A stretch of DNA of 42,260 nucleotides from Paracoccaceae bacterium (GCA_003567315.1 PWZT01000078.1:1-42260); one strand, 5' to 3'; shown: positions 31,343-40,784, counted from the first letter of the stretch. Notes: generated by a model from the sequence alone, not told the origin. Made by a program: numbers and translations.

Positions 31343-33091
31343 ATGACCACGACCAACGAACACATGCCCCCTGTCTCTGGCGCAGCCGGCGCGGCCGGGA
31401 TTGCAGCGCGCGACACGGTTGCCCCGCGCCAGCGACGGCGGTTCTCGGCCGATCTGTCGGCGTTGGGGGAACCCGCGCTCTGGGGGTTTGGCGGCGCGCT
31501 GGCGCTGGGGATCATCATGATCGCGGTGTTTCTGGCGGTGGTGCTGTATAACGGTGCCACGACCTTCTGGCCGAAGCCGATCGACCGGGTGGAACTGACC
31601 GATGGCAGCGTCATAGCGGGCACGGAGCGGCGCGGCACGATCTTCCGCCCGCAACTGGGCAGCCTTGATGACGCGACCCGCGCCGAGGTCGAGGCCAATG
31701 ACGGCTTCGCCTACCGCACATTGTATCAGACCGCCAATTTCGACCTTTATGGCGATGATTTCCAATGGGTTGCGGATTTCGAGGTCGAAAACATCACCCA
31801 GCCGGAGGATTTCTATTATTTCGAGCGCCAGACCTGGGGCGTGTTCATCGGCCGTATCGCGGGCATGACCATCGACGGGCAGGAAATGGAGTATGACCCG
31901 GCCGTGTTCCGTCGCGAACAAGCCGCCGCGCGCGACCGGTTCCGCGAAATCCGCCGGCTGGAACGGCGCGAGATCGGCGGAATCAACTACCTGATCGAGC
32001 GCGAACGACTGGCCCAGCGCCGCGCCGTCATCCGGCAGGGCGAGGAAGAAGCCGCCGACGATATCGCTGCCTCGCAGGCGCGGCTTGCCGAATTGCAGGC
32101 CGAATTCGAGGAATTGCAGGCGCGCGTGAATGAAATCCGCGCGCGCGACCGCAATTTCACCGTGGTGCTGGAAGAGGTCGGCGGTCGCCAGATCACGCCC
32201 GAGATCAGTCAAATCGTGCGTTTCTTCCCGGCCAATACCATCGGGTTCTTCGACAAGCTGGGCATCTATATCTCGCGCTGGTGGGAATTCGTGTCGGCCG
32301 AACCGCGCGAGGCGAATACCCAGGGCGGGGTTATGCCCGCGCTTTTCGGCACTGTAGCGATGACACTGCTGATGGTCGTCTTTGTCGCCCCTTTCGGTGT
32401 CATCACGGCGCTTTACCTGCGCGAATATGCCAAACAGGGGCGGGTCACGTCCATCGTGCGGATTTCGGTCAACAACCTCGCCGGGGTGCCCTCCATCGTC
32501 TATGGCGTATTCGGGCTGGGCTTCTTTGCCTATGCGATGGGCGGCACGATAGACCAGTTGTTCTACCCCGAGGCGCTGCCCAACCCGACCTTCGGCAAGG
32601 GTGGTATTCTGTGGGCGTCACTGACGCTGGCGCTGCTCACCGTGCCCGTTGTCATCGTCGCGACCGAGGAGGCGCTGGCCGCTGTGCCGCGGTCCATGCG
32701 CGAGGGGTCACTGGCCTGCGGGGCGTCGAAATGGCAGACCATCCGCTATGTCGTGCTGCCCAAGGCGCTGCCCGGCATCATGACCGGCATGATCCTCGCC
32801 ATGGCGCGCGGCGCGGGCGAAGTGGCGCCGCTGATGCTGGTCGGCGTGGTGAAACTCGCCCCTGCCCTGCCCATTGACGGCTTCGCCCCCTTTATCCATC
32901 TTGATCGCAGCTTCATGCATCTGGGCTTCCACATCTTCGATGTGGGCTTTCAGTCGCGCAACTCCGAGGCCGGCAAGCCGATGGTCTTTGTCACCACGCT
33001 GCTGCTTCTGGCGCTGATCGTCGTGATGAATGCGACCGCGATCATCATCCGCAACCGCCTGAAGCGCAAATACGCAACCGGCCAGTTCTGA
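31343..33091 (+). CDS. pstA: Phosphate ABC transporter permease PstA with coiled-coil insertion (DUF3333)
   Basis: Second permease subunit, 582 residues against ~296 in E. coli. An N-terminal membrane helix (about 45-69) precedes a DUF3333-like periplasmic region with a long charged helix predicted as coiled coil (195-267, rich in Arg, Glu, Ala). The transport domain starts near 330 and contains the loop REGSLACGASKWQTIRYVVLPKALPG. The matched enlargement of PstA and PstC suggests that the two periplasmic parts act together (inference). pstB follows after 9 bp. Confidence 0.93.
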   Translation: MTTTNEHMPPVSGAAGAAGIAARDTVAPRQRRRFSADLSALGEPALWGFGGALALGIIMIAVFLAVVLYNGATTFWPKPIDRVELTDGSVIAGTERRGTIFRPQLGSLDDATRAEVEANDGFAYRTLYQTANFDLYGDDFQWVADFEVENITQPEDFYYFERQTWGVFIGRIAGMTIDGQEMEYDPAVFRREQAAARDRFREIRRLERREIGGINYLIERERLAQRRAVIRQGEEEAADDIAASQARLAELQAEFEELQARVNEIRARDRNFTVVLEEVGGRQITPEISQIVRFFPANTIGFFDKLGIYISRWWEFVSAEPREANTQGGVMPALFGTVAMTLLMVVFVAPFGVITALYLREYAKQGRVTSIVRISVNNLAGVPSIVYGVFGLGFFAYAMGGTIDQLFYPEALPNPTFGKGGILWASLTLALLTVPVVIVATEEALAAVPRSMREGSLACGASKWQTIRYVVLPKALPGIMTGMILAMARGAGEVAPLMLVGVVKLAPALPIDGFAPFIHLDRSFMHLGFHIFDVGFQSRNSEAGKPMVFVTTLLLLALIVVMNATAIIIRNRLKRKYATGQF

Positions 33092-33100
33092 GGCACACCC

Positions 33101-33910
33101 ATGAACGACACGATCGAATTCGAGCCGACCGCCTATCACGTCAAGAAATCCAATGAAGGCCCGGCGCTGGATATTGCCGATTTCAACCTGTGGTATGGCG
33201 AGAAACAGGCGCTGTTCGACAATAATATGGAAATCCAGAAAGGCCAGGTCACGGCGCTGATCGGCCCATCGGGCTGCGGCAAATCCACGCTGCTGCGCTG
33301 TCTGAACCGGATGAACGATCTGGTGGACGGGCTGCGCATCGAAGGGCGCATCAGCGTCGATGGGTTCAATATCTATGGCAAGGGCGTCGATGTGATCGCG
33401 CTGCGCAAGCGGATGGGCATGGTGTTTCAGAAACCCAACCCCTTCGCCATGTCGATCTATGACAATATCACCTATCCGCTGCGCGTGGATGGGGTGACGA
33501 AACGTTCCATCCTCGATGAGACAGTCGAGCACGCGCTGCAACAGGCCGCGCTGTGGAATGAGGTCAAGGACCGGCTGAATGACAGCGCGCTTGGCCTCTC
33601 GGGCGGGCAGCAACAGCGGTTGTGCATCGCACGCGCTGTCGCGTCGGACCCGGAGGTTCTGTTGATGGACGAGCCCTGCTCGGCGCTAGACCCGATTGCG
33701 ACCGCGCGGATCGAGGAGCTTATCGAAGAGCTGAAAGGCACCTATTCGATCGTGATGGTTACGCACTCCATGGCTCAGGCGGCGCGGGTGTCGGACAACA
33801 CGGCTTTCATGTATCTTGGGCGGCTGATCGAGTATGGAGATACGGATACGATCTTCACCAACCCTCAGAGGCCGCGCACCAATGATTATGTGACAGGTCG
33901 ATTCGGATAA
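33101..33910 (+). CDS. pstB: Phosphate ABC transporter ATP-binding protein PstB
   Basis: ATPase of the phosphate importer, 269 residues. Walker [10 protein letters not shown] (55-63), Q-loop around [11 protein letters not shown], signature [14 protein letters not shown], Walker [14 protein letters not shown] and switch His in VTHSM are all intact. The N-terminal ~20 residues are extra. No phoU or phoB/phoR follows, unlike the usual rhodobacterial pst-phoU-phoB locus; the gap 33911-34142 shows no gene or clear terminator. Confidence 0.97.
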   Translation: MNDTIEFEPTAYHVKKSNEGPALDIADFNLWYGEKQALFDNNMEIQKGQVTALIGPSGCGKSTLLRCLNRMNDLVDGLRIEGRISVDGFNIYGKGVDVIALRKRMGMVFQKPNPFAMSIYDNITYPLRVDGVTKRSILDETVEHALQQAALWNEVKDRLNDSALGLSGGQQQRLCIARAVASDPEVLLMDEPCSALDPIATARIEELIEELKGTYSIVMVTHSMAQAARVSDNTAFMYLGRLIEYGDTDTIFTNPQRPRTNDYVTGRFG

Positions 33911-34142
33911 CAGCTTAATGCAAGATGCACCTGTTGCGGAATTGATCGCCGCGCCTCCCCGGCCGGTCTTGTTGGTGAATAGGGAGGACTCTGTGCGCGT
34001 GGCCAATCGGGCAGCGCGGTAGCAGCAACCTGGCAAGAAACATAGTTTTGTCAGATCAGTGACACATCCGGTGACAAACTGAACAAGACGACACAACCCA
34101 CCTGCGAGTGGTCCCTGTATAGTCTTGTTATCTTGGATTTTT

Positions 34143-34217
34143 TGGCTCCGGCGGTAGGGATCGAACCTACGACCAATTGATTAACAGTCAACTGCTCTAC
34201 CGCTGAGCTACGCCGGA
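34143..34217 (-). tRNA. tRNA-Asn (GTT)
   Basis: Complete cloverleaf of 75 bases on the minus strand with an encoded CCA (34143-34145). Acceptor TCCGGCG/CGCCGGA, D arm GCTC/GAGC, anticodon loop CTGTTAA giving GTT, and T loop TTCGATC. Confidence 0.98.
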
Positions 34218-34227
34218 ACACGAGGGT

Positions 34228-34256
34228 CGTATAGCAAGCGTTGGAGCGGGCGTCCA
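34228..34256 (-). promoter_or_regulatory. Promoter of tRNA-Asn
   Basis: Minus-strand -35 TGGACG (34256-34251), exactly 17-bp spacer, -10 TATACG (34233-34228), 11 bp before the mature tRNA. Nearly the same as the tRNA-Phe promoter. Confidence 0.65.
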
Positions 34257-34271
34257 GACCGATTTTGACAG

Positions 34272-35159
34272 TTATTTTCTCGGATCTCCCCGGAAAAACA
34301 CCGCCTCGGGAGACAGTTCGGTCCCGGTTGTAACAAGGCCGCGTTCATGCAGGTCGATCAGATGCGCAAACACGTTCCGCGCTGCGGCGTGATGCAGGCT
34401 CACAGGTGTATCCGTGTAGATGGCCGACACAAGTGAAGAGATTGTCTTTGGTCCCGAGGCAAGCGCGGTGAGGATGGCATGCTCGCGCATCAGCCGGTGC
34501 CGGCGCAGATCGGCGATGCGGGCCGCTGGGTCATCGACAGGATCCCCATGCCCCGGATACAGCCTGCGTGGCGATGCAGTTTCAAGCCGCGTGAGCGAAC
34601 GCATATATGCGCCCAGATCACCGTCGGGCGGCGAGACGAATGTGGTGGACCAGCCCATCACATGGTCCCCGCTGAATACTGCGCCGCGCCACTGGAAACA
34701 CAAATGGTTGCTGGCGTGACCTGGCGTCCAGAAAACGCGGATCTGCTCACCTGCAAGCGGTACGCAAGCGTCATCGGCGAGCGCCCGATTCGGCAGAAAA
34801 CTGTAGTCAACGCCCTCTCCACCGCCACTCAAACCCTGGTCAGCGAGGCAGGTCATCAGCTCTGACCGACCGGCCCGATAGTCGCCAAAGCCGAGGATTT
34901 CCGCACCTGTTTCCCGGGCCAGACGCAGAGCAAGCGCCGAGTGGTCAAGATGGGTGTGTGTGACCAGAATGTAGCCTAGAGTCCCGAGGGGCGCGATGCA
35001 CTCAAGGATTGTGGCGAGATGCGTATCATCATCCGGGCCGGGATCAATCAGGCAAAGCTCTCCTTCGCCGAGGAGATAAGTATTGGTCCCGGCCTGCGTC
35101 ATGGGCGAAGGGTTTGGAGCACGGATCACTCGCAGATCAGCTTCGAGCTTTGTCACCAT
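34272..35159 (-). CDS. MBL-fold metallo-hydrolase (LACTB2/glyoxalase II-like)
   Basis: A 295-residue zinc hydrolase. The metal motif is H68-x-H70-x-D72-H73 (THTHLDH); further ligands are in TPGHASNH, FSGDHV and YPGHGDP. A C-terminal helical domain (about 225-290) with a winged-helix look is typical of LACTB2-like proteins, which cut RNA or thioesters. The substrate cannot be fixed from sequence. The ATG at 35159 is used. Divergent from the AAA+ gene with a 219-bp gap. Confidence 0.88.
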   Translation of the reverse strand: MVTKLEADLRVIRAPNPSPMTQAGTNTYLLGEGELCLIDPGPDDDTHLATILECIAPLGTLGYILVTHTHLDHSALALRLARETGAEILGFGDYRAGRSELMTCLADQGLSGGGEGVDYSFLPNRALADDACVPLAGEQIRVFWTPGHASNHLCFQWRGAVFSGDHVMGWSTTFVSPPDGDLGAYMRSLTRLETASPRRLYPGHGDPVDDPAARIADLRRHRLMREHAILTALASGPKTISSLVSAIYTDTPVSLHHAAARNVFAHLIDLHERGLVTTGTELSPEAVFFRGDPRK

Positions 35160-35378
35160 GAAGATTTCCTTACGCTATCCTTTGATCCTGTGTCAGCCGC
35201 ACATGCGCGGCAAATGGGTTTTTGGCTAGAATGGGCCGCGCCCTTGGCGCTTGTTGCTTTGCTGCGCATCGCTCCGGCTTTCTGGCAGATGGGTATGAGC
35301 TGGCGCGCATGGCCGCTGGACTTGCCATTCCATGCCCCGGCGCCATTTTTTCGTCAACTCCAGGAGAAGGCAGCACAG

Positions 35379-36485
35379 ATGGTTAACACATCTCCCGTCG
35401 CGACCGGACAGGCTTATGAGCTTCTGAAAGCTGGGTGGGAAGCCCAGCGCGATCACGGGTTCTGCGCAAGCTGGATGCTGCATGGCCGTCCCGGTATCGG
35501 CAAGACCGAGATCGTGCAGCAGCTGGCGCGCGAAATCGGCGCGAAGCTCCATGATCTGCGCCTGACCACGATCGAGCCGCAGGATCTGCGCGGCCTGCCC
35601 TTTTTCGATCTCGAAGCCAAGCGCACGATCTGGTTCCGCCCCGAGGATCTCCCCGAGCAGGCCGACCGCCCTTCGGTGCTCTTCCTCGATGAGTTGACCG
35701 CCGCCGCGCCGCATCTGCAACCCACAGTCTATGGCCTCTTGCAGGAACGCCGCGTCGGGCCGCATCGGCTGCCCGAGAATTGTTTCCTGGTCGCGGCGGG
35801 CAACATGGTCGAGGATGGCGCGATTGCCTATGAGATGGGCACGGCGCTCTCCGACCGGCTGATCCATCTGCGCCTGAGCGCCAATGCCGAGGATTGGCTA
35901 CGCAATTACGCGGTCCCGCAGGGCCTTGACCCGGCCGTGATCGCCTTCATCCGCACGCGGCCCGATTGCCTCGACACCACCGAAGCCGCTTTGCGGCGCG
36001 GCGAGATGATCGCCTGCACACCGCGCTCCTGGGCGCGGGTGTCGCAACTGATGCGCGCCCTGCCCGAGCGGGGCTTGCGCAATATCGCGATTGCGGGCGT
36101 GCTGGGCGAGGCTGTGGCCGCCGAGTTTCGTCTGATCGCAGAGGAGATCGCCGCCACTGTCCAGATCGAGGCGCTGCTCGAAGCGCGCGACCGGCTTCAG
36201 CTTTACCCGGCCTCGCTGCATGGGATGACCGCGCTCACCTATGCGCTGGTCGCGCGGGCGGATGCGGAGAGCTTGCCGCAGATCATCGAGATCATGGCCG
36301 AATTGCGCGATCTAGGGCAGTCGCGCGCTGGGGCTTTCGCGGCGATGCCGCTGGCCGAGCTTGGCACGCATGGCTTCGAGTTGCTGATCGGCAAGGCGCT
36401 GGAGCATGGCTGGCAGGACGCTTTCCTGAACTCACCCGCCTATGCAGACTATGCCGCTGAGCGGGAGGCGCGCGGGCTTGGCTGA
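35379..36485 (+). CDS. MoxR-type AAA+ ATPase
   Basis: A 368-residue AAA+ ATPase of the MoxR/CbbQ type. Walker A GRPGIGKT (36-43), Walker B LFLDEL (101-106), sensor 1 AAGN (139-142), and a lid domain after 180. MoxR ATPases work with VWA proteins to remodel or insert metals into client proteins (family knowledge), and a VWA gene begins one base after this stop codon. The ATG at 35379 has an AGGAGAAGG ribosome site; the frame is open back to 35019 but overlaps the divergent gene. It is not CobS, whose characteristic motifs are absent. Confidence 0.88.
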   Translation: MVNTSPVATGQAYELLKAGWEAQRDHGFCASWMLHGRPGIGKTEIVQQLAREIGAKLHDLRLTTIEPQDLRGLPFFDLEAKRTIWFRPEDLPEQADRPSVLFLDELTAAAPHLQPTVYGLLQERRVGPHRLPENCFLVAAGNMVEDGAIAYEMGTALSDRLIHLRLSANAEDWLRNYAVPQGLDPAVIAFIRTRPDCLDTTEAALRRGEMIACTPRSWARVSQLMRALPERGLRNIAIAGVLGEAVAAEFRLIAEEIAATVQIEALLEARDRLQLYPASLHGMTALTYALVARADAESLPQIIEIMAELRDLGQSRAGAFAAMPLAELGTHGFELLIGKALEHGWQDAFLNSPAYADYAAEREARGLG

Positions 36486-36486
36486 T

Positions 36487-37746
36487 ATGCGGCATTCGAC
36501 CCGCGCCACCGCCGCGTTGCAGGCGCTGACCGAGGCCGATCCGGCACTCGCCACGCTCGCGCTCTGGTGCCAGCACCGCGATGATGATGCAACCACGCTC
36601 GCGCATACCGCAGGCACCGAAATCCGCTATGGGCCGGGTTTCGCAGCCTTGCCTTTGCACGAACAGATCGGTGTTGCAGGGCATCACATCCTGCATGTGG
36701 CGCTCCAGCATTCTGCCCGCATGCAGGAGATGGGCACCCGCATGGGGCCGGAGTTCGACCCCGAAATCTGGCAGATCGGCTGCGATGCGCTGGTCAATGA
36801 GGCGGTGCTTGCGGCAGGGCACGCCCTGCCGCGCCCGACCATCACGCTTAAAAGGCTGATGCGCGTGCTGGGCGAAGCTGCGGACCCCGCCAAGCTTCTG
36901 GCAGAGTGGGATGCCGAGCGGCTCTACCACATGCTGCATCTGTCCCAGAGCGGCGGGCGCGCGCGCGGACAGGCAGGCGATCTGCGTTCGGCAGCGCGGG
37001 CGCAAGGGTTTCAGCCCGACCTCTCGCCTGCCGCAGGCGAAGCTGAGGCGCGCGATGCCCCTGACAATGCCGCCGATGGCAGCGACTGGCGCGCGCATCT
37101 GACCCGCGCGCTGGCGCTGGGGCGCGCGGCAGGCATCGGGCTTGGCGCGCTGGGGACGCGGCTTGCTGATCTGCCGCAGCCGCGCGTGCCATGGGAGCTT
37201 TGGCTGCGCAGGCTTCTGATGCGCGCGATGCTTGCGCGCCCCCTGCGCCCGCCGCCCCGCCCCTCGCGGCGATGGCTGGCGCTTGCGGGCCGCGCCGTGC
37301 AGGAGGGCGCAACGCTCCCGCCATGGCAGGCCGGGCCAGTGGCCATCGGGCCTGCGCCGAAACTCGTGATCGCGCTCGATTGCTCGGGCTCGATTCCCAC
37401 CGAGACGCTGCGCCGGTTTCTGGCAGAGACCGGCGGCATGGCGCGGCGGATGCAGGCCGAAATCACGCTTCTGGGCTTCGATGAAGCCATCCGCTTCGAG
37501 ACACCGCTCTCCCCCGCAGACTGGCGCAGAACCCTCGAAAGCCTCGATCTGCCCGAAGGCGGGGGCACCGATTTCGCGCCGGTTCTGGCGCGTGCCGAGG
37601 CGCTGCACCCGTCGGCCCTCGTGATCCTGAGCGATCTCGATGGCCCGCTCGGCCCGCGCCGCCCGCCCTGCCCTGTCATCTGGGCAAGCCCCGCGCCCGA
37701 GCCGCGCGAGATGCCGTTCGGGACTGTGCTCTCACTCGCCCGCTGA
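36487..37746 (+). CDS. DUF2201-like protein: metallopeptidase-like domain plus VWA domain (COG3864)
   Basis: A 419-residue partner of the AAA+ ATPase. The N-terminal domain resembles zinc-peptidase-like DUF2201_N, but the HExxH motif reads H66-H67-I-L-H70: the catalytic Glu position is His. A later CDALVNEAVL segment matches the third-ligand region of the family. A Pro/Arg-rich linker (240-280) leads to a C-terminal VWA domain with the metal site D298-C-S-G-S, the GGGTDF threonine motif and SDLDG. The peptidase function is probably lost while metal or protein binding may remain. The 3' end overlaps the convergent membrane protein gene by 15 bp. Confidence 0.85.
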   Translation: MRHSTRATAALQALTEADPALATLALWCQHRDDDATTLAHTAGTEIRYGPGFAALPLHEQIGVAGHHILHVALQHSARMQEMGTRMGPEFDPEIWQIGCDALVNEAVLAAGHALPRPTITLKRLMRVLGEAADPAKLLAEWDAERLYHMLHLSQSGGRARGQAGDLRSAARAQGFQPDLSPAAGEAEARDAPDNAADGSDWRAHLTRALALGRAAGIGLGALGTRLADLPQPRVPWELWLRRLLMRAMLARPLRPPPRPSRRWLALAGRAVQEGATLPPWQAGPVAIGPAPKLVIALDCSGSIPTETLRRFLAETGGMARRMQAEITLLGFDEAIRFETPLSPADWRRTLESLDLPEGGGTDFAPVLARAEALHPSALVILSDLDGPLGPRRPPCPVIWASPAPEPREMPFGTVLSLAR

Positions 37747-38418
37747 GCGCGCCGCCATCAGCGCCGCCATCCGCGCATGGGCCGAGACATGGGCGGGCTC
37801 GAAACTCAGATCATGGATCTCGATCCGACGGGCCAGCGAGATGCGTTGCAGATCGACCTCACAGAGCGGCGGCGCGAAAAGCTGATCGGCGATCAGCCCA
37901 CGTTCCTGCGCATCGAGCGCCAGCAACTCCGGCCCCTCTTCCGCCTGCACCGAGACCAGCGTGAGCGGCGCAATACGCAACAGGTCCGATTGCTCGATCA
38001 CCAGATGCAACCGGCCCGATGTCAACCCACGTCCGGCCGCGATCTGGGTGAGGATCTTGCGCCCACGGGCACGCAGAAGATCGAGCCCGCGGTCGATCTC
38101 GTCATCGCTGGCCTGCGCTGCATTGTGCTCGCGCGTGGCGCGCAGCAGGCGTTGCTCGATCAGATAAATCGCGATCACCATCAACACCGGCGCCTTGGCG
38201 ATGATGATGGCGTATTTCGGAAAGGTGATTGCCGCGATGGCGAATGGCGCAAGCCCCATCGCATAGCGCAGCACCTCGACCTCGAAGACCACCCGCAGCC
38301 AAAGCCGCCAACCGCCGCCGCGCGGCCAGAGCGTCGTGCGCCCCAGAAAGCGGCGCGGCAGCCAGCGGATCTGCAGCGCAGAGGTGTTGGAGACAGTCTC
38401 GGGGCTCAGGATGAACAT
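37732..38418 (-). CDS. Hypothetical membrane protein linked to cobT
   Basis: A 228-residue protein I do not recognise. Two hydrophobic segments lie at about 50-68 and 72-88 (MGLAPFAIAAITFPKYAIII, then VLMVIAIYLI), leaving a basic N-terminus and a soluble C-terminal part of ~135 residues with DDEIDRGLDLLRARGRKIL and LIADQLFAPPLCEVDL. It starts 46 bp after the cobT stop on the same strand and so is probably cotranscribed with it. Its stop overlaps the end of the convergent VWA gene by 15 bp. The position suggests a role with the chelatase-like proteins; nothing in the sequence proves it. Confidence 0.75.
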   Translation of the reverse strand: MFILSPETVSNTSALQIRWLPRRFLGRTTLWPRGGGWRLWLRVVFEVEVLRYAMGLAPFAIAAITFPKYAIIIAKAPVLMVIAIYLIEQRLLRATREHNAAQASDDEIDRGLDLLRARGRKILTQIAAGRGLTSGRLHLVIEQSDLLRIAPLTLVSVQAEEGPELLALDAQERGLIADQLFAPPLCEVDLQRISLARRIEIHDLSFEPAHVSAHARMAALMAARSAGE

Positions 38419-38464
38419 CTGCCAAAGATGGCCCGCGCGCGGGTCGGATCAAGCGGGACGCGGT

Positions 38465-40333
38465 TCAGCTTGCCCGCCGGATGCCGAGGAAACGCGCACG
38501 CGCACGCGGATCCTTGTCGAAAAGCGCCGCCAATTGCTCGGTCATCGCGCCTGCGAGTTGTTCGACATCGGTGATCGTCACCGCGCGCTCGTAATAGCGC
38601 GTCACGTCATGGCCGATCCCGATGGCCAGCAACTCCACTGCCTTGCGCCGCTCGACCATGGCGATCACATCGCGCAGATGCTTTTCGAGGAAATTCGCCG
38701 CATTGACCGAGAGCGTCGAATCATCAACCGGCGCGCCATCCGAAATCACCATCAGGATGCGCCGTGTCTCGGGCCGCGCGAGCATGCGCCGATGCGCCCA
38801 TTCCAGCGCCTCGCCGTCGATATTCTCTTTGAGCAAGCCCTCTTTCATCATCAGCCCCAGATTGGGGCGCACCCGCCGCCAAGGGGCATCGGCCTGCTTG
38901 TAGATGATATGGCGCAGATCATTGAGCCGCCCCGGTTGCAGGCTGCGCCCCTCCTGCAGCCAACGTTCGCGCGATTGCCCGCCCTTCCAGGCCCGCGTGG
39001 TGAAGCCCAGGATCTCGACCTTCACGCTGCACCGCTCCAGCGTGCGCGCCAGAACATCCGCGCAGATCGCCGCGATTGAAATAGGCCGCCCCCGCATCGA
39101 GCCGGAATTGTCCAGCAGCAGCGTCACGACCGTGTCGCGGAACTCGGTATCCTTCTCCTGCTTGAAGCTGAGCGGCGTGGTGGGGTTCGCGACCACACGT
39201 GCCAAACGGCCTGCATCGAGGATCCCCTCCTCGAGGTCAAAAAGCCAGGAGCGGTTCTGCTGCGCCTGCAAGCGGCGCTGGAGCTTGTTTGCGAGGCGCG
39301 AGACAGCCCCTTTCAGCGGCTCGAGTTGCTGGTCGAGATAGGCGCGCAGACGCTCCAGCTCCGCCGGATCCGCGAGGTCCTCGGCCTGCACCTCCTCGTC
39401 GAAATCCGTCGCGAACACCTTGTAATCCGGGCTGGCCTCGGAATGTGGCGGGGGCGCTGGCGGCTCGAGGGGCGCTTCGGCCTCGGGGGCCTGCGCCTCG
39501 TCGGACATCTCGTCATCGGCGTCGTCATCGAGCGCCATATCCGCCTGCGCGCTGTCCTGCGCGGGGCTGTCCTCGGCGCTGTCCTCGTCGGATTGCTCGT
39601 CCTGCCCCTGGCTGTCGGGGTTTTCGGGCTCTTCGGGCTGCTCTTCGCTCTCGTCCTCGGTGCCCTCATCCTCGTCGCCAGTCTCGTCCGGGTCATCGCC
39701 CAGCTGGTCGCCATAGCCCAGATCCTCGATCATCTTGCGGGCGAACCGCGCAAACTCACCCTGATCTGCCAGAACATTGTCGAGATTCTCCAGCGTCTCG
39801 CCCGCGCGCTCCTCGATGAAGCCGCGCCACAGATCGAGCACATGCTCCGCGCCCTCGGGCAACTCGCGCCCCGAGGCAAGCTGGCGGATCATATAGGCGG
39901 CCGCGACCGAGAGCGGCGCGTCCTGCCGGTCGCGGATCTGCGCATAGCCCTTGCGCGTGGCCTCATGCGAGATCCGCGCATCGATGTTCTTGGCCGTGCC
40001 GGGCATGTGGCGCGCGCCCACGGCCTCGCACCGGGCTTCTTCCATCGCCTGATAAAGGTCACGCGCCATCTGGCCCTGCGGCATGTAGCGCGCGTGCAAC
40101 GCCGTATCGTGGAAGCGGTGGCGCAGCGCGAGCGTATCGGCTGTCCCGCGCGCGAGCAGCACTTCCTCGGGCGTCATCCGGCGCGTGACTTGCGGCAGGC
40201 GCATCGCATCGCCGCTCAACCCGGGCGGATCGACCGAATAGGTCACTGTCATCTCGCGCGCATCGGCCATTGTACGCGCGGCCTCGGACAGGGCCTTCTT
40301 GAACGGATCGGCGGGATTGTCGGAACGGGACAT
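38465..40333 (-). CDS. cobT: Cobaltochelatase subunit CobT
   Basis: Subunit of the aerobic CobN-CobS-CobT cobaltochelatase, which puts cobalt into hydrogenobyrinic acid diamide; CobS and CobT form the AAA/VWA chaperone part. At 622 residues it has the usual layout: helical N-terminal domain (1-200), a very acidic region (205-300, mostly Glu, Asp, Ser, Gln), and a C-terminal VWA domain with D408-N-S-G-S and [12 protein letters not shown]. The ATG at 40333 gives the usual [12 protein letters not shown] start. cobS is not adjacent; the neighbouring ATPase is of another type. The organism also encodes a B12-dependent methionine synthase (3268-5155), consistent with making cobalamin. Confidence 0.95.
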   Translation of the reverse strand: MSRSDNPADPFKKALSEAARTMADAREMTVTYSVDPPGLSGDAMRLPQVTRRMTPEEVLLARGTADTLALRHRFHDTALHARYMPQGQMARDLYQAMEEARCEAVGARHMPGTAKNIDARISHEATRKGYAQIRDRQDAPLSVAAAYMIRQLASGRELPEGAEHVLDLWRGFIEERAGETLENLDNVLADQGEFARFARKMIEDLGYGDQLGDDPDETGDEDEGTEDESEEQPEEPENPDSQGQDEQSDEDSAEDSPAQDSAQADMALDDDADDEMSDEAQAPEAEAPLEPPAPPPHSEASPDYKVFATDFDEEVQAEDLADPAELERLRAYLDQQLEPLKGAVSRLANKLQRRLQAQQNRSWLFDLEEGILDAGRLARVVANPTTPLSFKQEKDTEFRDTVVTLLLDNSGSMRGRPISIAAICADVLARTLERCSVKVEILGFTTRAWKGGQSRERWLQEGRSLQPGRLNDLRHIIYKQADAPWRRVRPNLGLMMKEGLLKENIDGEALEWAHRRMLARPETRRILMVISDGAPVDDSTLSVNAANFLEKHLRDVIAMVERRKAVELLAIGIGHDVTRYYERAVTITDVEQLAGAMTEQLAALFDKDPRARARFLGIRRAS

Positions 40334-40417
40334 GCAGAGCGCTTTCGCTTGGACCTTTATCCGCAGAGATAGACCAGCGCATGAAGAAAAGAAAGACGTG
40401 GCCGCGCCGCGCTGATC

Positions 40418-40446
40418 TTGCATCACGCTGCGCGAGTGCCTACATC
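40418..40446 (+). promoter_or_regulatory. Candidate ssrA promoter
   Basis: -35 TTGCAT (40418-40423), 17-bp spacer, -10 TACATC (40441-40446). The predicted start near 40453 coincides with the first hairpin of the tmRNA precursor (GTCCC-GCAA-GGGAC). Confidence 0.45.
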
Positions 40447-40452
40447 TGGCAT

Positions 40453-40770
40453 GTCCCGCAAGGGACTATGGACATAAACGCGCTCGTAATAAGCGGATCG
40501 GACCCGGGGGCGGTACCCGGCGGCTCCACCAACCATCCTTCGTTTGGGGATCATGGGGCCGAAACAGGATCGACGAACGTGTAAAGGGGTTAGCTTTGTC
40601 CCGGTGAGCCACCACCGTTATCGGTGCAAAACGTACAGTTGCAAACGACAACCGTGCTCCGGTGGCTGTTGCTGCGTAAGCGGTAACGAAACCGAAACCT
40701 TAAGCCCTTGCGCCTAGCAGCGTAAGGCGGGGTTCGCAGGCACCTGGCAACAGAAGCCTGCACTTCATTT
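40453..40770 (+). ncRNA. ssrA: Transfer-messenger RNA, circularly permuted two-piece alphaproteobacterial type
   Basis: Rescues stalled ribosomes with SmpB. The acceptor piece comes first and ends in CGGCTCCACCA (CCA at 40529-40531); after a short intervening segment the coding piece starts at 40555 with GGGGCCG, which pairs with CGGCTCC to form the acceptor stem. The tag frame opens at GCA (40641) and reads ANDNRAPVAVAA then TAA, ending in the AA recognised by proteases. A pseudoknot-rich 3' part ends with hairpin GCAGGC/GCCTGC (40736-40761) and a T-rich stretch. Both outer ends are approximate to about 10 bases. Confidence 0.95.
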
Positions 40771-40784
40771 TCCGACATCAGAGG

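Noticed and set aside
29363-32212. Open frame of 949 codons on the minus strand, opposite pstC and pstA.
   Set aside because: It mirrors the codon periodicity of the high-G+C pst genes, its translation is His/Arg/Gly-rich and resembles no family, and the plus-strand proteins are certain.
27489-34070. Shared 12-mer GTGACACATCCG on both sides of the pst operon (27489-27500 and 34059-34070), as possible flanking repeats.
   Set aside because: Many 12-mer pairs are expected by chance in a 42-kb window, and the flanks do not match.
35019-35378. N-terminal extension of 120 residues for the AAA+ ATPase.
   Set aside because: It overlaps the divergent MBL-fold gene and lacks AAA-related sequence; the ATG at 35379 has a strong ribosome site.
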